A stretch of 64,000 bases of DNA from Heliocidaris erythrogramma (taxonomy: Eukaryota > Echinodermata > Echinoidea > Camarodonta > Echinometridae). The notes under the pieces were generated by a model. The model saw only the letters and a program-made list of their open reading frames with translations, did no database searches and was not told the origin of the DNA. The position numbers and the translations under genes are program-made. Positions within the stretch are counted from its first letter, which is position 1, and each line of letters begins with the position of its first letter. Shown one piece after another: positions 51,650 to 62,499 of the stretch. The stretch spans positions 12,796,516 through 12,860,515 of the forward strand of contig CM046861.1 of the NCBI GenBank assembly GCA_025617745.1. Reading direction: 5' to 3'.

Positions 51650-51993
51650 TTCACTGCTGTGGTGGATTCGAGGAATGCTAATTGGTAAAAATACAGATGC
51701 AGACTGAAAGTAAAAATCGGACCAACAAAAAATATAAGAAAGTGGCATAATCGCCTGAGTCTAGCCTTATTTTTTTGAAATACGTATTCATGTCATGCAG
51801 AAGCTCGATGAAGAATATTTGAAGTAAAATGGAGGGGGGGGGGGGCATTATGGGAATATCAATACTTCTACCACTATGTGGAAAAGTGGTAAAGTTGTGC
51901 CACTCCTGTGCTCAAAAAGCTTTAACTTTTCAGTGAAGGGCAATTCTCCAGCCCTATCATTGAAGTATCGTCTCATATTATTTTTCGGTTCTA

Positions 51994-52440
51994 GGACAAT
52001 TACCCCCTGGGCAATCACCCCCGGAAAATTACCCCCGGAAAACTACCCCCAAGGACAATTACCCCCTGTAAAATTACCCCCCGGAAAATAACCCCCCACA
52101 GACAATCACTCCCCGAGGACAACCCCCTGGAAAATTACCCCCCCCCCCCCGGAAAATAACCCCCCACGGACAACCACTCCGAGGAAAATTACCCCCTGGA
52201 AAATTACCCCCCGGAAAATAACCCCCCAGGGACAACTACCCCCCAAGGACAATTACCCCCAAGGACAATTACCCCCGGAAAATTACCCCCAAGGACAATT
52301 ACCCCCCGGAAAATTACCCCCAAAGGACAACCACCCCCGAGGACAATTACCCTCCGGGTAATTACCGCCCGGAAAACTACCCCCCGGAAAACTACCCCAA
52401 AGGACAATTACCCCCCCCCCCCCCCCGGCAAATACCCCCA
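51994..52440 (+). repeat. Minisatellite of GGACAATTACCCCC/GGAAAATTACCCCC units, left
   Basis: Some 25-30 tandem 14-15 base units with variable C-runs. The same array in reverse complement lies at 56612-57058. The pair may be outer terminal repeats of a foldback element. Confidence 0.85.
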
Positions 52441-52629
52441 GAAAGAAAGTCACTAATATTTTTTAAATGATATTTCTTCATGAAATTACATGCTCTAACC
52501 GTTTTTGATAATTGTTTAAGTTTCATGGAACTAACATCAGCTTCCTGCACGCCGATTGAAAATCTTGCTCAAGAGCTCCAAAATCAAATAAAATTAATGT
52601 ACCAGAGTCCAGAAAGCAGATTATTTACT

Positions 52630-53205
52630 TTATTTTTAAGCAGGAGCGTAGCCAGGGGGGCGATGGGGGCGGTCGCCCCCCCCCCCCCCACGCCAAAAAA
52701 AAAGCGAGAGCGAAAAAGCGGGGGCAAGTGAGAAAAAAAAGCCTAAAAAGTTGCTTTATATGAGCCGTTATCTTTCTATCCAAATTTGCTAAAAGTTTTC
52801 GCGCTTCGCGCAGGAAGGGGGAAACTCCACCGCTGTTAAATACAGTGCGGTATTGCGTCCAAATAATTTGTTGAAAAGAAGTCAGGGCATCGAACTAACT
52901 TTTCGCCTGAAAAAGGTGCAACACGAGCCGTCATCTTTCTCTCGAATTTGCTCAAATGTCAAAGCTCCGTTGTTACATATAGTGCAGTATTGCACCCAAA
53001 TAACTGAAAAGCAGTCAGAGCGTAGACTAACTTTCCGCCTAAAAAAAGGTGCTACGAGCCGTTATCTTTCTCTCGAATTTGCTCAAATGTCAAAGCTTTC
53101 GCGCTTCGCGCGGGAAGGGGGAAACTCCCCCCTCCCTGCACCCACCCCCTGGGGAGCACGCTTTGCGTGCTCATCAGCAATTTCAACCGCACCCCCTAAA
53201 ATGAA
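52630..53205. repeat. Dispersed noncoding repeat between minisatellite and CACTG element
   Basis: Starts AGGAGCGTAGCCAGGGGGGC. Contains two or three diverged internal copies of a block with TTATCTTTCTCTCGAATTTG and TTTCGCGCTTCGCGCGGGAA. The reading frame over it (52853-53302) is not supported. Confidence 0.55.
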
Positions 53206-53780
53206 ATCCTGCACTGCAAAAACCAGGGTGTTAAATTCAACACCATGGGTGTTAAAAGTTATTCTTTCCCGGTATCTATATCCTGCAACACCGAAAGATT
53301 AAAAGAACACCTAGTTTCGGATTAAATCAAAATTAACACCCAGAATGGTGTTGAATATTCAACACCAATGATCAACACCACTGGTGTTATTTAAACACCA
53401 ATATTGTACACCATCCATGGTATTAAAAATAATTTACACCAATAATTTACACCATAGCTGGTGTCAGATTAACGCCATGTCCTATATCATCTTGGTGCAC
53501 ACACAGAAATGTTTTACAAAAATTATGTAAAAAATTATGTTAAATAGGAACTCCATAACTTTTTTGTAAATTTTAGCTAACAATATATTCGACGATAATT
53601 ATGTAAAATGTCATGTTAAATATAGGTACTTAAAATTCATGTGTAAATTTTACCTAACAAACAATTCTACCCATGTATTATGTGGTTGGGCAAATTCAGT
53701 TGCCCAATTGTTTCCTTTTTCCTCCAACCCAGGTAAAAAAAAAAAAAAAACCCTGCTTGTTATGTCTTTCTGGGTCTTAA

Positions 53781-54728
53781 AGGAGAATTATCCCCAGGCT
53801 TTTAAATGTAAATAGGGTCATAGTGAATAAAATAACATTTAATTTGATATAAAAATCACCGTTTTAGACCAACTGATGCCGTTGTAAGAGCAGAAAATAG
53901 AGACCACTTTTTACGATGTCTACTCCTACTGGCGGCGTCCATTTTCTCTAAATTTCCCATAAAACCTTGCGCGTGATGACGTAGGGGATGGAGAACTCAC
54001 TAGCTAGTAGCTAGCTTGCATGAAGCGCGCGCTGCATATACACACGGTAAACATGGTGTATTGTCAAGCGTTCGGCTGTTGTAACTGTTCCAAGAAAACG
54101 ATAGGGAAATCATTCCATCGGTTCCCAGACCCGCAGAAATGTCAGCAATTGTTCAAGCGTTGGGTGACCATATTGAACGTGGAAAAATTCCAAGGAAAAG
54201 ACTTCAAACTTGATCGGAAAAATGATGTGATCTGCAGTGATCATTTCACGGAGGCCGATTATCACGTAGATCTGCGGGCTAAGCTTATGCCCGGGCGAAT
54301 CGTATAATCAAGCTAGTGTGTCCTGGAACACGTTTTACTTACGATGATTATTTTACTCTAATAAATGTTTTTCAAATGTGATAGTTACGTAGATAATATA
54401 AATTGATTTATTTAATTTAATTATGAAACTCTTGCGTAATTTATGTTATTATTAATAATAATAAACTCTTTTTAAAAATAATGTTGGTTGAACTATTGCG
54501 AGCCAATTACAATGCGCTACGGCCAACTCCATGCCCTACGTCACACAGCCCGATCGTACCGGGAACATGGCGACGCTGCTTTACTCTCGAGAACAATAAA
54601 AATCGGAGGATTCAATCGACAATTCCCATCCTCTCGATTCTCGAATATACGATGTTTTTACTTTATCAGAAACTGTTTAGAATTTTGTTTTAGGTCAATG
54701 ATAAAAGTCTCGTGGGGATAATTCTCCT
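53781..54728 (+). mobile_element. TTAA-flanked element carrying a THAP ORF (Kolobok-like)
   Basis: Exact TTAA on both sides. Inverted ends AGGAGAATTATCCCCA / TGGGGATAATTCTCCT. 948 bp, nested in the CACTG element. Kolobok transposons use TTAA sites and their transposases can carry THAP domains, which fits the ORF inside. Ends resemble those of 6517-7382. Confidence 0.75.
54053..54307 (+). CDS. THAP-domain-only protein (84 aa)
   Basis: A C2CH zinc-binding DNA-recognition domain: MVYCQAFGCCNCSKK, SFHRFPDP, FKRWV, VICSDHF (C-x2-H pair), then LMPGRIV in the place of the AVPTIF box, and a stop. The first pair is CQAFGC. The start at 54053 puts the THAP motif at residue 1, as is usual; an in-frame ATG at 54020 would add 11 residues. 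No catalytic transposase domain follows, so it is a DNA-binding remnant, possibly able to compete for element ends. Intronless within its transposon. Confidence 0.75.
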   Translation: MVYCQAFGCCNCSKKTIGKSFHRFPDPQKCQQLFKRWVTILNVEKFQGKDFKLDRKNDVICSDHFTEADYHVDLRAKLMPGRIV

Positions 54729-56092
54729 TTAACTTATTAATCCTAACCTATCCTACTTTAAGCTATCCTATCCTACATGTATATCTTATCCTATCCTATC
54801 CTAGTCCTATCCTATCCTGTTGGTACACTCTAGTGCAAGCTCTTATATACCCATTATAATTTTTTATGCATATGGTAAGAGTTATTAAAATCGGGCCACC
54901 CCAAACCATACGCTACTGAAAATTCATGAATATTCATATAAGTGTTTCCCCCAATATTGAGGGGAAAATACGAAAATGCATTTTTTACAAAACCGTCTGC
55001 AAAACATTTTTACTTAATGACGACAAATTACATTGTGCATGTTAAATAAACTTAACGAAAAGGGCAATATTGTAAAAATCTTTATGAAGAAATATCTTAC
55101 AGCGTTACTTTGCAAGATTTGTTCAGTCAGTTTTACATAACTGTGTATCAAAATCATGTTAATGTCAATTAACTTCGATTCTCGTTCCTACCGGTCACGC
55201 GTCGAGAAAGTTTGGTGCATGCGCTGCTGCACTATGCTTAGACCAATCAGGAGCTAGCGATCCCGCGGTATTTCTGTTCATTTATTTTGCGCATGCGTGT
55301 TTTAAATAAATTACACCCGATGGTGTAATCAACCGAACTATTCCAACAGATTTGATTACGGAGCCATAACAATGATTCTCTGGGTGTTATAATAACACCA
55401 TAAGAATACATTTAATTGTACACCAACGTAGTGTTGAATATTTAACACCCTGGTTTTTGCAGTGTGGCTACGCGGCTGTTTTTAAGCACCGTGCATACTA
55501 ATAAGTCTTGAAGGTAAATTTCATTCTGAAATAATTACTGAACCATAAAGCATAATATCTTACTTCAATATGAAATGGATCATGAGATAGATCATGAAAT
55601 AGATCATACAAAGGTAAATACATGATCAGTTGATTAGCAAAATTACAGAGGATGCATAAATGATGAAAACTTACACCCTATTTTCTTTGTTGGGTCCCCT
55701 TTTCTTTTGGCGACAGGATATAGCGCGTATACTCGCTCATAGATATACGCGCAACCTATATTATTAAATTTCTATATAGAGGTTTAAATTATCTTTAGAA
55801 CACTTTGTGATGATTCCTGCCTTTGTTAAATTCACCCAAGGGTTAATGAGAAGTTTAAATTAACTTTTTTAGAATGGGGGAGGTAGCCCCATCGATAACA
55901 GACATCCTTGCTTTAATCCTCGATGAATTTACAGTTATGTTATTTGTTGTGTTATGATTATGTCATTACGCACTTTCATATTAATATTTTATTTTTCCTT
56001 CTTATTTTCCTTCTTATATATATTATATATTTATTACACAAGCTCCGCTTCTCAGTAGATCCTTCCATTTTTACGGTTTACAGCAAATAATA

Positions 56093-56119
56093 GTGCTCTA
56101 CCAACTGAGCTATCCGGGC
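56093..56119 (-). pseudogene. tRNA 5'-part inverted duplicate
   Basis: GCCCGGATAGCTCAGTTGGT, AGAGCAC, the first 27 bases of the tRNA-like sequence at 56336, on the opposite strand, with about 40 bases of shared 5' flank (to 56160). Beyond base 27 it has no tRNA similarity. Confidence 0.8.
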
Positions 56120-56335
56120 TCCCGTCCAAGAAAAGTAACAATCTCACATATAGCCCCTCTCTTTCCATCGAGCGTAGGGGGAACATCCATCCCGATTCCA
56201 TGCCTACGCTGTATAATGGCCTACCAGTGAGACAGGTCTTCCCTCTAAAGTCGGGCAAATCCATGCCAACGAATTTCTTCTATAGAGGACGATTTGAGGG
56301 GCTATATGTGAGATTGTTACTTTGCTTCGACGGGA

Positions 56336-56407
56336 GCCCGGATAGCTCAGTTGGTAGAGCACTGGTCATGTAATCCAGGGTCCCGGGTTCGAATCCCGGT
56401 CGGGGCA
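56336..56407 (+). tRNA. tRNA-Thr-like (anticodon position TGT), possibly a pseudogene
   Basis: Seventy-two bases fold as acceptor GCCCGGA/TCGGGGC (one G-G mismatch), D arm GCTC/GAGC, anticodon stem CTGGT/TCCAG (one T-T mismatch) and T arm CCGGG-TTCGAAT-CCCGG. The loop CATGTAA places TGT as anticodon but has A instead of the universal U33. With an inverted partial copy beside it, a tRNA-derived repeat is as likely as a working gene. No CCA is encoded, as expected in animals. Confidence 0.6.
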
Positions 56408-56611
56408 TTGTAATTTTCTCACATTTCTTTATGATATGTTCAATTCATTACTTTTGTAATTAGAAGTATGGTGACAATAGAGATTTTCACCACATTGACA
56501 TTAGTCAAGCGTAATCACAACAAATCAACCTTTTAAAACAGTTAAAGTAACAGTCCTTCATGAAAAGTCAAACTTCTATAAGGTCAGGGGGCCAGTAATT
56601 TTATGGGGGAA

Positions 56612-57058
56612 TTATCCGGGGGGGGGGGGGGGGTTATTGCGCACGGGGTGGTTATCCTTAGGGGGTAATTTCCCGGGGGATGATTGTCCTTGGGGGTAAT
56701 TACCCGGGGGGTAATTGTCCTCGGGGGGTGATTGTCCTTGGGGGAGGGGTAATTTTCCGGGGGGGGGGGGTTAGTTGTCCATTGGGGGGGGGGGGGGGTA
56801 ATTGTCCTCGGGGGGGTGATTGTCCTTGGGGGCGATTGTCCTTGGGGGGTAATTTTCCGGGGGGTAATTACCAGGGGGGGGGGGGGGGTAATTGTCCTCA
56901 GGGGGTGATTGTCCTTGGGGGGTAATTTTCCGGGGGGTAATTGTCCTCGGGGGTGGGGGTGGTTGTCCTTGGGGGGTAATTTTCCGGGGGTAATTGTCCT
57001 TGGCGGGTAGTTTTCCGGGGGTAATTTTCCGGGGGTGATTTTCCAGGGGGTAATTGTC
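56612..57058 (-). repeat. Minisatellite of GGACAATTACCCCC units, right (inverted)
   Basis: Tandem GGGGGTAATTGTCC / GGGGGTAATTTTCC / GGGGGTGATTGTCC units, the reverse complement of the array at 51994-52440. The outer boundary of both arrays is GACAATTACCCC. Confidence 0.85.
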
Positions 57059-57307
57059 AGGACACGTTATTTTTCAATTAGAATGATGATTAAGATGACT
57101 GTGACAGCTACCGTTGGTCGTTAAAGATCACATTGCAAGAAAATTCCATCAAAATAAATATTGGCTTAATACTTATTATTGCATAGATGGCATAAATTAT
57201 ACAAGGTTATCCAAATTCAACGCTTGGAAACATTTGAATTAATGATTATTATCAATTATAAAACGGTAAAATACAGCCCCCGATATAGCAGCTGAAGAGC
57301 TCCTTGA

Positions 57308-57888
57308 ACGCTGCTGAGATGTGTGACGACACACGAAGGACCAGTCCTGTCTAAGCAGACGATGTCCTATAACATCTTACACATTTTTCAGTGCCTGTTT
57401 TGTCATCTCCTCTTCACTTATTTCTCTTACTTGACTAGCGTCAGTCTTAATGTTAGTCTGTTGCCTCACTCTTAACTTCGTGTATGGTATTATTTTGATG
57501 AAAAATGCAGCGTTAAAAAAATGAAGGAATCAGTCACTTGTAAACAAAATAAGACGCCATTGTATTTTCAGCTGCTTGCACCGGGGCATGTTCGGCGTTT
57601 CAAGAGGGAACGAATACAATCCGTGATATTATTCGGAGGGCTTTTCAATTTGAAAATGGGGTTTATTTCATTGATCATTGACCCTTCTCCTGTGTATTTA
57701 CAATCAAACGGTTTTAGTTATCAGAATCAGTTTCACTTTCCCTTTTAGAATGATGTGAAATAAAGTCATGTTAAATATACCAAACTCTTTATAATTTGAT
57801 AAATAATTGCATTGCAATTACGTTCATTCATTATAGGACGTCGTCTGCTTAAGCAGGATCGATCCCTAGTGTGACGACATCAAAACAT
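57308..57888. mobile_element. MITE with TGTGACGACA ends
   Basis: Left TGTGACGACACACG, GTCTAAGCAGACGATGTCC and right GGACGTCGTCTGCTTAAGC, AGTGTGACGACA pair over about 50 bases. A 75-codon frame inside is not supported. Confidence 0.65.
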
Positions 57889-57979
57889 CGCTATATTTCT
57901 GGCGAATCCTCGGATATTCCAGATGCTTAGAAGAGCTTTTATTAATGTTGTTTTTATAATCATCAGATACGCAGCTGAC

Positions 57980-58075
57980 ATAAAACTTATACGATTGCCA
58001 TCTGTAAGCTTCCCAGTTTCTAGTGATACATTAATTGCCATATTTGTGATTTTCTTGCAATGTGATCTTTAATTC
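57980..58075 (-). repeat. Dispersed repeat shared with 32115-32200
   Basis: Reverse complement of the block AAAGATCACATTG..AGAAAATTACAAAT, GAAACTGGGAAGCTTACAGA. A shorter piece is at 57120-57150. Confidence 0.7.
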
Positions 58076-58139
58076 CCAATCTTGAAAACGCTAATTGAGG
58101 TAAAGTAGTCCTTCCACTAGAGTTCGTGATTCAATATGA

Positions 58140-58305
58140 TCATTACGAGTGGCGGATCCAGGAATTTGAAATAGGGAGGGGTGCCAGCGGCGAGGGAGCA
58201 GAGGAGGTGATAGGGGTATCCCCCTTCCACGGTAAAAATCACAAAACAGAAAAAGTAAACGGGGTGCGCGCCCTTGGCGCCCCTGCTTGGATCTGCCACT
58301 GCATA
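58140..58305. repeat. Repeat with GTGGCGGATCCAGG ends
   Basis: GTGGCGGATCCAGGAATTTG and CTTGGATCTGCCACTGC form imperfect inverted ends of a noncoding repeat. Confidence 0.5.
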
Positions 58306-58319
58306 AGGATGTATAGTTT

Positions 58320-58478
58320 GTTTTGATAGATCCGGAAGAAACATAAAAAGCAAAGCGACCCGGCTTTTGACTGATATTTTCGCGTTTTAAAAGGCCATTG
58401 ACAAACATATTTCTAATGCACTTTTCATAGATTTGTTTATATAACTCAAATTCTTCCTTTCTCCCCTTTCTCTCCGAC

Positions 58479-58510
<32 letters not shown>

Positions 58511-59825
58511 ATGTATATATCTCTCTTTTGCTTTTTGCGCCCCCTCTGCGGGCACATGCATGCATGCATGCCCCTGCCCCGGATTAGGCCACTGTATATT
58601 GGCGACGTATTTTGAAAAGCGCTCAAAAAACAATGAATTGGGGTAAGCAACTGAACATGCATTAGACATGCAGCTGAGAGACAAATTTCAACCAAATCTA
58701 TACATGCACATCTATCTCTATACGGCAGCAAATTAAAAATCCAAAAACAAAAAGAAAAGAATAAGCCTAATATTGGTATAGTGTACGTGTGCTTATAGGT
58801 GTTTTCATTTTGTGAATTGGATGTGAATACAAGAAAAATATAGGCCTTATTTGAAACATACATGCGAGATAATCGTTCCTTTTAATTCTTTTAAACTATA
58901 TTACTATTAAAGAAAGTGACCGTACCGACTTTTTTGATAGGCAATTATCATAACAAAATATTTGTATTATTTTTTTTCTCACAAATATCTCGTGGTCTTA
59001 CTAAATGTTTGTATAGGCTTTGACCTGTTTGGGGGAAAATAGGTTTATGACTTTACGATGACAGCCACTATGGCCATTGCTGCTGGGCAGCCGATTAGTC
59101 GTAATTTAGGTGATAAAACGAATAGCTTCTTTTGTCACACAATTAGGATTTGAATGGTTTTCTATCAATAGTGTTTCTTTGCGTCCTCTTTCAGTATCGA
59201 TTTTCAGATAAATATAATTTCGAAAAGGGAATCTTACAGATAAATGCAGGCGATTTTTTTTCCTACGCCGCTGGGACCAATAATCATCGCATCTGCGTTT
59301 TGGCACTGTATTATAAAACTGTAAAGACTAATTGGGAGGGTATGGGATTGATGAATACTTACCTCCAGTTTGAAACACTTTGAAAATTCAGTCTTAATTT
59401 TGATACACATAGAAATATATAATACAGAAATAACAGTAAATATTAATTATAATGGGAAAGGGAAGGAGAAAACAAACTTTCTGGATGAATTGTTTGGGTT
59501 TATTGATGTATTTCATCCTTCTGACGACCTCATCATCACAACCCTGTCTCCAGCCTTCCTGTAGGAGGATGGTGATGCGGGGTGGGGTGATGGTGGGGTT
59601 AGCTCCGATACGATGGCAGGACCACACCCTTGAAAGCTGTGCAACGGATGGTTCATCTGTTTGCTACATACGATGTCATGTCACAGGTAAGCCATTATTG
59701 ATTTTGTCCCAAAACCTTGAAATCAGTACCTGACCTTGAACCTAGTACACAAGTCATGACAGAATAAGCCTATTAGAGTATAATTACTGCTACTGCTGCT
59801 TCTATACTACTACTACTACTAGTAC
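58320..59825. other. Intergenic, no gene recognised
   Basis: Includes a (CT)n tract at 58478-58511. A frame near 59560-59685 ends ESCATDGSSVCYIRCHVTG before GTAAGC, which could be an exon end of a cysteine-rich protein, but no domain could be confirmed. Confidence 0.3.
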
Positions 59826-60615
59826 TATAGTTTTTTGCGGTCATGTTCGTAAGTTGGCCAGTCAAATTCCTAGTGTGTGCATTCAATTTCGAGGATCTGG
59901 TTCATACACAGCCGTTTTGTCGTTCAAATTCATTTTCGAGCTTTCAAATTCGTTTTCATGGCACTCAGTTCTAAATTTTTATCATTCAAATTCGCCAAAA
60001 AATGCACCAATTCGCAAAACGGTCATTCAATTAAGCACGAGACGAAAATGTATTGCGCAATAACCTTATTCCAGCGTTCGAATTCATTTTGTGTCATTCC
60101 AATTAACACATTAAGCGTTCAAATAATCAAATTAGCAACTGAATTTCATCTAATGGTCATAATGTTATGATAATTTAGTAATTTTAACATTTGCTTGGAC
60201 AATTTCAGCACGCATGTACCAATTGTTTTCTAAATTCTCTTATCTTTGCATACTGTATGATTTTGAGTTTATTTTTGTAAGTTTCTTTTCAAATTGGATA
60301 CAGGAGCTTCGCTATGAAGTTTTAACATACAACACAATATTTGGGATCTATTTGTGTTCAGATGCTTATTTTTCAGAGAGCAAATCAATTTTGCCTTTGA
60401 AAATTCATACACGTGCATTTTGTTTAATTTCTTTGTTTTTATAAATTGCTTATTTTCACATCCTGTGAATTTATTACATGAATACTCAAAGAATATAATT
60501 ATGTAGATATATATTTTGTTTTTCCATAATGTGTTTCTTTGATTTCACACTTGTTTTCATTGGGTATAAGGGGAATTATGTTTGACATTTGCATTTGAGT
60601 CCGGATCATAAGGGT

Positions 60616-61710
60616 TCAGCCATCTATTTCCTGGCGGTCAAGACATCTGGGGATGTAAGTCTGGGTGTGTCTGTACCAGCGCATACACTTGTCTTGGGTG
60701 ATGGCGTCGATGTTCCGCCTTGCCACTTGCTGCACAAGACGTGTTCGCCATTCCTGCATCGTCACGCCCGCTTCTTCTGCAGCTGCCCTGTCCCCTACCC
60801 GGCCTGCTGCTGCCACTCAGCACGAGCCAAGTCTCGTTTGACGGCCGCCTTAAAGGCGGAGTGTGCCATCTCGGTGCAGTTGAGAAACGGCGAGTACGGG
60901 GGCAGGAGTTTCAAGCTGATCCGGGGGTCAACGTCAGCTGGGAGCTGGGCACGAACGTGTGGCCGGGCATTGTCGTAAATCAAGAAGATGGCCTCGTCTG
61001 CCGGGAACATGTTGGCGCACTCTCGTGCTGTTGCAGCTAAGAAATCCTCGAACGATTCCCTCGTCGTCGTCTCGCTGGACACGGTGTGGTGGACGAGGCC
61101 CACCTCTCCAGATACTGCAAATGTGATGTTGCAGTTTTTTCCACGCTGACGGTTGACGACGCGACGAACAGGGGTGCCCCTGGCAGCTCTCCCAAAAGAC
61201 CTCCTGGTCCAAATGTTATAGCCGCACTCATCGATGTATACACAATGACTGACGACCCCTTGGGCCATCAACCACTGTGCGTACTCTTGGCGCTTTTCCA
61301 TAGTTATGGGGCATTTCTGGCATCAGGAACGTCTTCGGCCAGTTTGAGGGTTATCAGCATCCCATCAAGTGCCCTGGAGATAGATGTCACGGAAACGGCG
61401 GGATTCTGGGGCAGGGAGGCTTCTAAGTCGCGCTTCATTTGCAAAAGAGTTGCTAAGGGATTGGCACCAATTATTTGCTGAAGACGGGCTCGCATGTCCT
61501 CATCAACCTTCACGTTGTTTGCGACCCTCTTTGCAATTTGTGACGTCTACCTGCCCTTAGGTAGGTAGCTACTATGGATCTTGCAGTGCTCCTGTTGATA
61601 CCCAGGGTGTCTGCAAGTTGCAGGTAATCTGCCTGATGTCCCTCAAATGCGTCGATAAGTCTCTCCCTATCTTCGTTTGAAATTCGCCTATATCTGACGC
61701 GCGGTTCCAT
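60616..61710 (-). pseudogene. DDE transposase (Tc1/mariner-IS630 type), broken by frameshifts
   Basis: Pieces in order on the minus strand: N-terminal helix-turn-helix (61710-61513: LADTLGINRSTARSIVATYL), second HTH region (61512-61304: SVTSISRALDGMLITLKLAE), catalytic core (61301-60795: VYIDECGYNIWTRRSFGRAA; IYDNARPH; LLPPYSPFLNCTEMAHSAFK), and a C-terminal piece (about 60800-60616: MQEWRTRLVQQVARRNIDAI, stop). DDE residues: D of IDE, D of YDN, E of NCTE. Frame changes near 61530, 61305 and 60810 leave no continuous ORF, so it is dead as assembled. Clearly more GC-rich than its surroundings, consistent with a recent arrival. Confidence 0.85.
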
Positions 61711-61944
61711 GCATGATTATGCGACAAAGGTAGATAGAGATGTGAAACACAAGGGCACTGAACGATTACCTATGTTGCAATAGAAGACTTCAAAATACTT
61801 GAACTCTATAGACTTGAAGAAGAAGACTTGCTTCATACTACCTGTAACAGCAGTTAATGTGCATCACAAAAGACGTTATTTTAAACATTTAATTTCTAAA
61901 ACATAAGTTAGAATGCACATGCGTAATACACTATGAAGACGATG

Positions 61945-62192
61945 ACAAAGAAAGCGGACAAAATATACAGCTCCTCATTGTACCCTCCACAATTGTTCTG
62001 GTAGACAAAAGAACATCCCTTCATTGCTATTATGTAAAATAAGTAGTACATGTGAATATGCATGTGACACCTGTTCTACATATTTTTACATAATAGCAAT
62101 GAAGGGATGTTATATTGTCTACCAAAGCAAGTGTGGAAGGTACAATGAGGAGCTGTATATTTTGTCCGCTTCTTTGTTCCGCCATGTTCATA
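61945..62192. mobile_element. Hairpin MITE inside the Tc1/mariner element
   Basis: AAGCGGACAAAATATACAGC, GAACATCCCTTCATTGCTAT and their complements pair over about 90 bases with few mismatches. Confidence 0.78.
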
Positions 62193-62499
62193 GTGATATG
62201 CACATGCGAATTTGAATGAACGCATTACGAATTCGAATGCCCACGTGCGAATTTGAATGATCGAAAAGGTGCTTCCCGGCGAGGTTGCGAATTTGAATGC
62301 CCTCGACGGGCATTTTAAATTGAAAAATGTTAATGCTAAATTACTTGACCAAAGTGCGAATTTGAACGACTAACTTCATGGTGCGGATTTATTTTTAGAA
62401 TTTGAATGACTTCTTTATTGAATGACCACAAAAACCTATACTATAGGCCTACTACTACTACTACTACAACACTACTACTTCTGTTGCTGCTATATACTA

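Larger units (their letters stand above)
53212..55464. mobile_element. CACTG-ended DNA transposon with AACACC subterminal repeats
   Basis: Inverted ends CACTGCAAAAACCAGGGTGT and its complement. Both ends carry many scattered AACACC/GGTGTT motifs in both orientations, a typical subterminal array. CACTG ends with such arrays fit EnSpm/CACTA. The target duplication is at most TG. The interior is occupied by the TTAA element 53781-54728. No transposase of its own was seen. Confidence 0.6.
59826..62440 (-). mobile_element. Mariner/Tc1-superfamily element with TA target
   Basis: Inverted ends TATAGTTTTTTGCGGTCAT and its complement (ATGACCACAAAAACCTATA) with TA at the junctions, inserted in a (CTA)n tract. 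Both ends carry arrays of GCGAATTTGAATGA-type repeats (59850-60150 and 62205-62410). The broken transposase lies between. A separate hairpin MITE sits at 61945-62192. Confidence 0.7.

Noticed and set aside
51994-57058. Minisatellites considered as CRISPR-like arrays
   Set aside because: Units are contiguous 14-15 base tandem repeats with no unique spacers, in a eukaryotic genome.
57521-57748. 75-codon plus-strand frame
   Set aside because: Inside a MITE with TGTGACGACA ends. No family recognised and no splice signal.
58091-58863. Two minus-strand frames of 158-197 codons
   Set aside because: They run through a (GA)n tract and a dispersed repeat. The RERERER stretch is translation of the microsatellite.
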